A DNA stretch of 9,087 bases from DATGSL01 sp964645585 (lineage in GTDB: Bacteria; Verrucomicrobiota; Verrucomicrobiia; Opitutales; T3Sed10-336), in contig CAZYAN010000083.1 of NCBI GenBank assembly GCA_964645585.1, positions 1-9,087 of the forward strand. The letters run 5' to 3'. Under the pieces are notes generated by a model. It had not been told where the DNA came from. It saw only the letters and a list, made by a program, of their open reading frames with translations, and ran no database searches. Shown in pieces: positions 1 to 6,062 of the stretch (position 1 is the first letter of the stretch; each line of letters starts with the position of its first letter). Position numbers and translations under genes: made by a program.

Positions 1-90
1 CCTCCAGCCCCCGCACAGGCCGAAAAATCGGAATTGCCGGTTTGCGCCGTCACGGTCTCCGGCTCACTATTTCCCTTTTGCTCGACAAGC
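1..90. other. 5' flank of the double uvrA gene, no gene recognised
   Basis: The uvrA frame stays open to the window edge with no stop codon, so the sequence alone does not exclude a longer N terminus. A TTG at 34 would add 19 residues. Those residues (including a GSLFPFC stretch) look unlike UvrA, whose proteins normally begin a few residues before the conserved RGxRxxNL segment. There is no purine-rich ribosome-binding site before either candidate start. No promoter stands out: the best pairing, TTGCGC at 42-47 and CACTAT at 65-70, matches each consensus box at only three of six positions. Confidence 0.5.
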
Positions 91-2931
91 ATGGAAAGGG
101 ACCAGCAGTTCATCCGCCTGCGCGGCGTTCGTCAGAACAATCTGAAAAACTTCGACCTCGATCTTCCGCTCGGGAAACTGATCGCCGTCACCGGCCTCAG
201 CGGGAGCGGAAAATCGTCGCTGGTTTTCGAGACTTTGCACGCCGAGGGCCAGCGGCGCTACGTCGAAACGTTCAGCCCCTACACACGGCAGTTCCTCGAT
301 CTCCTCAATCGCCCGCGGGTCGAATCGATCGAAAATATCCCGCCGTCAATCGCCATCGAGCAAACCAACACAGTCCGCAACTCGCGCTCGACCGTCGGCA
401 CGATGACCGAGCTGTCCGACTTTTTTAAAGTCTGGTTCAGCAGCGTCGCCGAGCTGTTCGACCCCGCAACCGGCGAAAAAATCGAGGACGACACCCCCGG
501 CCGAATCTGGCGAAAACTTCGCGGATCAAACGGCGGCGACACCGTTCTCATCACGTTTCGCGTCGGAAAACCGGAAAGCCTTTCCTGGGCTGAGATCATC
601 GGCAGTCTTCGAAAACAGGGCTACACCCGCGCACTGATCGATCAAAAACTCGTGCGGCTCGAACAGCTTGAAACCGGCGAAAATACGGTCGCCGCATCGG
701 AGATTTTCGTCATCCAGGACCGCGTCACCTTGCAGCCGTCCAACCGCACGCGCTTTCTCGAAGCCGCCGAAAGCGCCCTGCACTACGGCCACGGCGAATT
801 GTTCGCTTTTACCGCTGACGGGACGCCAAATGGAAGGTTTTGCCAAGGCCTTCGCAGCCCGGCCACCGGCCAAACATTTCGCGCGCCATCCCCCGCCCTG
901 TTCTCCTTCAATTCGCCTCTCGGCGCCTGCGCGCGCTGCCGCGGCTTCGGCCGGATCATCGAAATCGACTACAACCTCGCCATCCCCGACCGGAACGTCA
1001 CCCTCCGCGACGGCGTCGTCAAAGCTTGGCAGGGCGAGATCTACGGGGAGTCGCAAAAAGATCTGCTGCGATTCGCCCGCAAACGGAAGATTCCCCTCGA
1101 TGTTCCGTTTTCCGAACTTTCCGACGAACAGCAGCAGTGGATCCTGAACGGCGACCCCGACTACGGCGTCGACGGCAACGAATGGCCGCGCGCCTGGTAC
1201 GGCGTCAAGGGATTCTTCGACTGGCTCGAAACGAAGACCTACAAGATGCACGTCCGCATCTTCCTATCCAAATACCGCGCCTACGTCACCTGCCCCGATT
1301 GCTCCGGCACTCGCTTTCAGCCTGAGTCGCTCTGCTGGAAATGGCAGAGTCGCACGCTCCCGGAACTCTACCGGATGCCGGTCGGCGAACTGCTCCCGCT
1401 TCTGCGCAAACACCACCGGATGTCCGGCAACCGCCAGGTCGACATCGCCTTTGAATCGATTGTCTCACGCCTCCAATATCTCGATCAGGTCGGCCTCGGC
1501 TATCTCACCCTCGACCGCTCCTCCCGCACCCTTTCCGGCGGCGAGGTCGAGCGGGTCAATCTCACCGCCTGCCTCGGCACGTCGCTTGTCGATACGCTGT
1601 TCGTACTCGACGAACCGTCCGTCGGACTGCACTGCCGCGACATCGACCGGCTGATCGCGATCCTTCGGCGGCTGACGAGTCAGGGTAACACGGTCGTCGT
1701 CGTCGAGCACGACGAGGCCATCATCGCCGCCGCCGATCAAATCATCGAGGTCGGCCCCGCGCCCGGTAAAGAGGGCGGCAACATCGTTTTCCAAGGCAGC
1801 CGCGAACAGCTTCTTCAAAGCGAGGAAAGTATCACGGGACGCTACCTCGCCGGCAAAATGGAAATCGAACCGCCGCCGGAACGCCGTCCGGTCGAGCCGG
1901 AAAACGAACCGGGATGGCTCCATTTTCGCGGCGTGACCAAACACAACATCCGCGGCCTCAATGTATCCATTCCATTAGGACGTTTCGTCTGCCTGAGCGG
2001 CGTTTCCGGATCCGGAAAATCGACGCTGCTCAGTCACGTCATTCACGCCGGCCTCCAGCGGCATCGCGGCCGGCTGGCCGAAGATCCGGCCGAGATCCGC
2101 GAAATTGCAATCGCCGGAACCGTCGACGATATCGTGCTCGTCGACCAGTCGCCTTTGAGCCGCACGCCGCGCTCAAATCCCGCGCTCTACTGCTCGGCAT
2201 GGGATGAAATCCGCAAACTCTTCGCGTCAACCGAACAGGCTCTGCAGCTCGGCTTGATGCCCGGCAGCTTTTCTTTCAACGCGGGCGACGGCCGCTGCGA
2301 ACAGTGCAAGGGTCTCGGCTACGAACGGGTCGAAATGCAGTTCTTGTCGGATGTCTTCGTCCCGTGCCCAGTCTGTGAGGGCCGGCGTTTCAAAAACGAA
2401 ATCCTCGATGTGCGCTGGAACGGCCGCTCGATCCACGACGTTCTCGAAATGACCGTCGACGAAGCGTGCCGTTTTTATGACGAGGTTCCCGCCGTCACCA
2501 GCCGCCTCGAATCGCTCCAGGCTGTCGGGCTTGGTTACCTCACGCTCGGCCAGCCGCTCAATACGCTTTCCGGCGGCGAATCCCAGCGGCTCAAACTGGT
2601 TCGCTACCTCCCCCGAGTTGGCACCGGCCAGCAGCGCGGCCGTGGCAAGGACAAGGATGAGCCACGTGTTCTCCTCCTTCTCGATGAGCCGACAACCGGG
2701 CTCCACCGTCACGACATCAGCAAACTGATCGCCGCCCTGCAAAAGCTGGTCAACTACGGTCACTCGCTGGTCGTGATTGAACACCAAACCGACGTGATCA
2801 AATGCGCCGACTGGGTCATCGAGCTCGGTCCCGAAGCCGGTGCCGATGGCGGGAAAATCGTCGCTTCCGGCACACCCGAAACCATCGCCCAAACCGACGT
2901 CCCCACCGCGCGATTTCTCCGCGTCGCGCTC
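91..2931 (+). other. UvrA unit 1 (ABC modules I and II), residues 1-947
   Basis: Module I has Walker A GLSGSGKSS at 35-43. A UvrB-binding-like region spans about 124-268. The zinc pairs are CARC (280-283) and CPDC (401-404), with an insertion-domain-sized segment of 117 residues between them. The signature is LSGGEVERV (481-489), with Glu487 where UvrA normally has Gln. Walker B is Asp507-Glu508. Module II has Walker A GVSGSGKST at 637-645 and a classic zinc finger, CxxC-19-CxxC (Cys736, 739, 759, 762). Its signature is LSGGESQRL (826-834) and its Walker B is Asp865-Glu866. A Lys/Arg/Asp/Glu-rich insertion (about 843-859) lies between signature and Walker B. A proline- and glutamate-rich segment (about 622-636 and just before) joins the two modules. 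The usual first cluster (CPxH near the start of the UvrB-binding region, CPxCG at its end) is absent; the corresponding places read DPATG and SPATG. Confidence 0.85.
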
Positions 2932-5739
2932 GAAAAAGTGGAAGCGGCATCCGTGCCGCATCTCCACGCACTCCAAGCCGCCGAACCCCCCGCTGTTTAC
3001 AACACACGAAGCAACGGAGTATCCCCGTTCCATCCAGAACCCAAAATCCAAAACCCAAACTCCCCGCCCGCTCTCGTCGTCACGGGCGCGCGTGAACACA
3101 ATTTAAAGGACATTTCAGTCACAATCCCGCACCGCCAGATGACCGTCGTCACCGGTGTCTCCGGTTCGGGAAAATCGACCCTCGCGTTCGACATCATTTT
3201 CGCCGAGGGACAGCGCCGGTTCCTCGAATCGATGTCGGCCTATGCCCGACAGTTTGTCGAACAGCTTCCGCGTCCCAATATCGATCGGCTAACCGGCATC
3301 CCGCCCACCGTCGCCATCGAACAGCGGGTAACCACAGGAAACCGAAAATCGACTGTGGCGACGGTCACCGAGGTCGCTCAATACCTTCGCCTGCTCTACG
3401 CCCGCATCGGTGTGCAGCACAGTCTCGTGACCGGCGAACCGGTGGTCGGACTTTCCTGGATCGCCCTCCTCCGTCGTTTCAAGAAACTGATGCGCGACCG
3501 GTCCGTCACCAAACTGCGCCACCTGTATCTTTGCAGTCCTCTGATCCGCGGCCGAAAGGGCCACCATCGTCCGCTGGCCGAGTGGGCCGCGGCGCACGGC
3601 TACAGCCAGATGCGGGTCGACGGGAAATGGGTGAAGACACACGGCTTCAAAGGGGTCGAGCGCTACCGGGAGCACGACATCGAGGTGGTCGTCGCCGACC
3701 TCAAAGATCCGCTTTACAACAACGATCCCGACCGCGCGCGCGACTGCTTAAAGAGCGCTCTCGAACTCGGGAAAGGCGCGTGTTTCCTCGCGGCTCCGAA
3801 CGGGAAAATTCTCCACTGGTTCTCAACCTCCCGTACCGATCCCGCCACCGGCGAATCGTTCCCCGAACTCGATCCCAAACATTTTTCCTTTAATTCGGCT
3901 CGCGGCTGGTGCCCGAATTGCCGCGGTTACGGTCGGTTGTATCCATCCGTCTTCGACAAACTTGACGAAGCCGGAGCGGCCGCGCAGGTCGCGGAACCCG
4001 AAGACGAATGGGACGAAGGCGCGCCGATCTGCGATGTCTGCCACGGCGATCGGCTGAATCCAGTCAGCCGCGCGGTTAAGTTGTATTTTAACGACGGATA
4101 CGCCCGATCGCTTCCGGAACTGCTCAAAATGAATGCCGCCGATCTGATGGATGCGCTTCGCCGCCTTCGGCTCGACGCACGCGGCCGCGCGATCGCCAGC
4201 GACATTTTGCCGCAGATCGAAGAACGGCTGCGGTTTCTCGATGAGGTTGGACTCAGCTACCTCGATCTCGACCGCTCGGCTCACACGCTTTCCGGCGGTG
4301 AGGCTCAGCGGATCCGGCTCGCGGCTCAGCTGGGGTCCAATCTCTCCGGCGTCCTGTACGTGCTCGACGAACCGTCAATCGGCCTCCACGCGCGCGACAA
4401 CCACCGTCTGATCGAGGCCTTGCAAGCGCTCCGCGAAAAGGGGAATACTTTGGTCGTCGTCGAACACGACGAAGACACGATGCGGCACGCCGACCGCATC
4501 CTTGATCTCGGGCCGGGCGCGGGTCGGCACGGCGGTCAACTTCTGGCGGACGGGCCGCTGAACGAAATCGTCCGCAACAAGGACTCGCTCACCGGACAAT
4601 ACCTGAAGTCCGGCATTCAGCATCCGCTTCGCGGCGCTTATCGCCCGCTGGCCGCATTACCGGGACCCCGCCAGCGCGTGATCGCCGACGATTGGCTTGT
4701 GCTCCGCAAACCTTCGTTGCGCAACTTGAAGGGAGACGACCTCTGCCTGCCGCTGGGCAGGTTAACAATGGTGTGCGGAGTTTCGGGCGCGGGGAAATCG
4801 ACTTTGATTCGCGACCTGCTAGTACCGGCGGTTCGCGAAGCGATCGGACGTGGAGAGCCGACGCTGCGCGGCAGCGACTGGGGTGACGCGCCTTTCCAAA
4901 CCCTCTATAATGGCAACCTTTTCAAGAAGGTGATCGAGGTCGACCAGACGCCAATCGGTAAAACACCGCGCTCGACTCCCGCGACCTATCTCGGGATTTT
5001 CGATTTAATCCGCAAAGTGTTTTCCGAGCTGCCCGAATCGAAAATGCGCGGCTACAAACCGGGGCGTTTTTCGTTCAACACCCCTCACGGGCGCTGCGAA
5101 ACGTGTCAGGGCGCCGGACGGATCAAGTTTGAGATGAATTTCCTGCCCGATGCTTATCTGCCATGCGACGACTGCGGCGGCAGCCGGTACGGTCCGGAAC
5201 TCCAGGAAATCCGCTGGAAGGACAAGTCGATCGGCGATGTGCTGAATATGACGTTCGACGAGGCGTGCGAGTTCTTCGACTTCCACAGTCAGCTCAGCCA
5301 AGCGTGTCATTTGATGGTGGATACGGGACTTGGCTACCTGACGCTCGGGCAAAGCAGTCCGACCCTCTCCGGCGGAGAAGCCCAGCGTCTCAAGCTAGTC
5401 AGCGAAGTGATGCGCGGTCTGCCGACGTTCAAGGAAAAGAGCCGCGGTATCCAGTCGCATCACCTGTTTGTTCTCGAAGAACCGACGATCGGCCTGCATT
5501 TCGCCGATTGCGAGAAACTGATCCGTGTGCTTCACCGTCTCGTCGAGCAGGGCCACACGGTCGTCGTGATCGAGCACAATATCGACCTGATAGCCGAAGC
5601 CGACTACGTCGTCGAGGTCGGCCCCGAAGGCGGCGAAGCCGGCGGCCGCATTCTCTACCAAGGCCCTCTCTCCGGCCTTCAAAAACAAAACGCCAGCCCG
5701 ACCGCCCCGTTCCTGAAAGCCGCGGCGAACTGGTCCTGA
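91..5739 (+). CDS. uvrA: Double-length UvrA, tandem-fused excinuclease ABC subunit A (1882 aa)
   Basis: UvrA is the damage-sensing ATPase of nucleotide excision repair. It binds distorted DNA, delivers UvrB, and acts in the cytoplasm on the chromosome. This protein holds two UvrA units in one chain: residues 1-947 and 994-1882, joined by a low-complexity linker. Four ABC ATPase modules are visible, each with Walker A (Lys41, Lys643, Lys1028, Lys1569), an LSGGE signature (481, 826, 1400, 1759), Walker B and a terminal VEH/IEH histidine (540, 898, 1459, 1829). Ordinary UvrA is about 940 residues and works as a dimer, so this chain resembles a covalent dimer. Chlamydial UvrA is fused in the same way. 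I chose ATG 91 because it lies close to the conserved RGVRQNNLKNF segment; TTG 34 is less likely. There is no clear Shine-Dalgarno site. Whether it is the cell's only UvrA or a paralogue beside a normal one cannot be told from this window. Confidence 0.95.
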   Translation: MERDQQFIRLRGVRQNNLKNFDLDLPLGKLIAVTGLSGSGKSSLVFETLHAEGQRRYVETFSPYTRQFLDLLNRPRVESIENIPPSIAIEQTNTVRNSRSTVGTMTELSDFFKVWFSSVAELFDPATGEKIEDDTPGRIWRKLRGSNGGDTVLITFRVGKPESLSWAEIIGSLRKQGYTRALIDQKLVRLEQLETGENTVAASEIFVIQDRVTLQPSNRTRFLEAAESALHYGHGELFAFTADGTPNGRFCQGLRSPATGQTFRAPSPALFSFNSPLGACARCRGFGRIIEIDYNLAIPDRNVTLRDGVVKAWQGEIYGESQKDLLRFARKRKIPLDVPFSELSDEQQQWILNGDPDYGVDGNEWPRAWYGVKGFFDWLETKTYKMHVRIFLSKYRAYVTCPDCSGTRFQPESLCWKWQSRTLPELYRMPVGELLPLLRKHHRMSGNRQVDIAFESIVSRLQYLDQVGLGYLTLDRSSRTLSGGEVERVNLTACLGTSLVDTLFVLDEPSVGLHCRDIDRLIAILRRLTSQGNTVVVVEHDEAIIAAADQIIEVGPAPGKEGGNIVFQGSREQLLQSEESITGRYLAGKMEIEPPPERRPVEPENEPGWLHFRGVTKHNIRGLNVSIPLGRFVCLSGVSGSGKSTLLSHVIHAGLQRHRGRLAEDPAEIREIAIAGTVDDIVLVDQSPLSRTPRSNPALYCSAWDEIRKLFASTEQALQLGLMPGSFSFNAGDGRCEQCKGLGYERVEMQFLSDVFVPCPVCEGRRFKNEILDVRWNGRSIHDVLEMTVDEACRFYDEVPAVTSRLESLQAVGLGYLTLGQPLNTLSGGESQRLKLVRYLPRVGTGQQRGRGKDKDEPRVLLLLDEPTTGLHRHDISKLIAALQKLVNYGHSLVVIEHQTDVIKCADWVIELGPEAGADGGKIVASGTPETIAQTDVPTARFLRVALEKVEAASVPHLHALQAAEPPAVYNTRSNGVSPFHPEPKIQNPNSPPALVVTGAREHNLKDISVTIPHRQMTVVTGVSGSGKSTLAFDIIFAEGQRRFLESMSAYARQFVEQLPRPNIDRLTGIPPTVAIEQRVTTGNRKSTVATVTEVAQYLRLLYARIGVQHSLVTGEPVVGLSWIALLRRFKKLMRDRSVTKLRHLYLCSPLIRGRKGHHRPLAEWAAAHGYSQMRVDGKWVKTHGFKGVERYREHDIEVVVADLKDPLYNNDPDRARDCLKSALELGKGACFLAAPNGKILHWFSTSRTDPATGESFPELDPKHFSFNSARGWCPNCRGYGRLYPSVFDKLDEAGAAAQVAEPEDEWDEGAPICDVCHGDRLNPVSRAVKLYFNDGYARSLPELLKMNAADLMDALRRLRLDARGRAIASDILPQIEERLRFLDEVGLSYLDLDRSAHTLSGGEAQRIRLAAQLGSNLSGVLYVLDEPSIGLHARDNHRLIEALQALREKGNTLVVVEHDEDTMRHADRILDLGPGAGRHGGQLLADGPLNEIVRNKDSLTGQYLKSGIQHPLRGAYRPLAALPGPRQRVIADDWLVLRKPSLRNLKGDDLCLPLGRLTMVCGVSGAGKSTLIRDLLVPAVREAIGRGEPTLRGSDWGDAPFQTLYNGNLFKKVIEVDQTPIGKTPRSTPATYLGIFDLIRKVFSELPESKMRGYKPGRFSFNTPHGRCETCQGAGRIKFEMNFLPDAYLPCDDCGGSRYGPELQEIRWKDKSIGDVLNMTFDEACEFFDFHSQLSQACHLMVDTGLGYLTLGQSSPTLSGGEAQRLKLVSEVMRGLPTFKEKSRGIQSHHLFVLEEPTIGLHFADCEKLIRVLHRLVEQGHTVVVIEHNIDLIAEADYVVEVGPEGGEAGGRILYQGPLSGLQKQNASPTAPFLKAAANWS
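2932..3069 (+). other. Inter-unit linker of the fused UvrA, residues 948-993
   Basis: This segment joins the end of unit 1 (after the usual UvrA C-terminal GTPETIA region) to the ALVVTGAREHNLKDI start of unit 2. It is rich in Ala, Pro, Asn and Ser, lacks any motif, and is probably disordered. Its second half is encoded by the tandem-repeat DNA listed separately. Unit 2 lacks its own start codon near the junction, which supports one continuous protein rather than two genes. Confidence 0.75.
3022..3066. repeat. Heptamer tandem array with 6-bp flanking direct repeat, inside uvrA
   Basis: Three back-to-back seven-base units, ACCCAAA (3039-3045), ATCCAAA (3046-3052) and ACCCAAA (3053-3059), are followed by a C-rich end. 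The sequence TCCCCG occurs at 3022-3027 and again at 3061-3066, bracketing the array 39 bases apart, which is exactly 13 codons. The array is read in frame as PEPKIQNPN. On the minus strand it is G/T-rich, with several runs of three or four G. I infer an inserted or expanded intergenic-type repeat that kept the reading frame. Confidence 0.6.
3070..5739 (+). other. UvrA unit 2 (ABC modules I' and II'), residues 994-1882
   Basis: Module I' has Walker A GVSGSGKST at 1022-1030 and a UvrB-binding-like region at about 1111-1260. The zinc pairs CPNC (1274-1277) and CDVC (1314-1317) are only 36 residues apart, so the insertion domain of ordinary UvrA is essentially missing, as in UvrA2-type proteins. 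Its signature LSGGEAQRI (1400-1408) and Walker B Asp1426-Glu1427 are canonical. Module II' has Walker A GVSGAGKST at 1563-1571 and a zinc finger CxxC-19-CxxC (Cys1669, 1672, 1692, 1695). Its signature is LSGGEAQRL (1759-1767). Its Walker B reads LEEP, with Glu1796 replacing the usual Asp. The catalytic-position Glu1797 and His1829 remain. A short charged insertion (about 1775-1790) separates signature and Walker B, as in module II. Confidence 0.85.
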
Positions 5740-5842
5740 CAAAGCGGGTGACTGATCAATTTCATCTGCCCTGTGTCACTTGTCATTTTGCCCTGTGACC
5801 CTTGCCGCCAGCCGTTCGCCCGCGTTCGCCCTGTAGCGAATC
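5740..5842. repeat. Intergenic region with short degenerate direct and inverted repeats
   Basis: This is the spacer after the uvrA stop codon, up to the assembly gap. TGCCCTGTG occurs at 5767-5775 and 5789-5797 (22-base period), and GCCCTGT occurs again at 5828-5834. GTTCGCCC occurs at 5814-5821 and 5824-5831. The inverted pair GTGAC/GTCAC alternates at 5748-5752, 5775-5779 and 5795-5799, so two mutually exclusive five-base-pair hairpins are possible. No stem followed by a T run is present, so no intrinsic terminator for uvrA can be called. No coding sequence is supported here. Confidence 0.55.
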
Positions 5843-5942
5843 NNNNNNNNNNNNNNNNNNNNNNNNNNNNNNNNNNNNNNNNNNNNNNNNNNNNNNNNNN
5901 NNNNNNNNNNNNNNNNNNNNNNNNNNNNNNNNNNNNNNNNNN
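5843..5942. other. Assembly gap (100 N)
   Basis: Exactly 100 consecutive N bases are present. Such a round number is the usual placeholder for a scaffold join of unknown size, so the true distance between the two genes, and whether a small gene or promoter lies here, cannot be known. Confidence 0.98.
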
Positions 5943-6062
5943 GCCCAGCAAGATTCGAGTCGCCCCTGCGCCCGCGAATCCCTTGTTTACCTTTGCTTCC
6001 TCCGCTCCCTTCTGTTCATCTTTAATCGACGTTGAGACACGCTTTTATTCACTTCTGTATCC
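5943..6062. other. Leader region of the SNF2-family gene
   Basis: This is the sequence between the gap and the ATG at 6063. The stretch from about 5979 to 6026 is strongly pyrimidine-rich on the + strand, with loosely repeated CTTTGCTTCC/TCCGCTCCCTTC-like units. An in-frame TGA at 6033-6035 closes the helicase frame upstream and fixes how far its N terminus can extend. A TTTAAT at 6021-6026 resembles a -10 box, but no -35 box lies at a suitable distance. I see no strong ribosome-binding site before 6063. Confidence 0.45.

Noticed and set aside
42..70. TTGCGC / CACTAT with 17-base spacing as a promoter for uvrA
   Set aside because: Each box matches only three of six consensus positions, which is expected by chance in this much sequence.
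34..90. TTG start at 34 giving 19 extra UvrA residues
   Set aside because: The added residues do not look like UvrA, and ATG 91 lies at the normal distance from the conserved N-terminal segment. Neither start has a clear ribosome-binding site, so a small doubt remains.
526..1251. Long minus-strand open frame of 241 codons inside uvrA
   Set aside because: It is antisense to a strongly conserved coding region (zinc pairs and UvrB-binding region) and arises from G+C-rich third positions. It has no recognisable motif.
3022..3066. CRISPR array or telomere-like repeat
   Set aside because: There are only three seven-base units with no spacers, inside a coding sequence, and no cas genes are present in the window.
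2227..3099. Long minus-strand open frame of 290 codons spanning the linker
   Set aside because: It is a shadow of uvrA module II. Its start lies in unit 2 coding sequence, and its LDFGFW-like stretch is only the reverse reading of the heptamer array.
5748..5799. Intrinsic terminator after uvrA formed by GTGAC/GTCAC arms
   Set aside because: The stems are only five base pairs with loops of 15 or more bases, and no T run follows.
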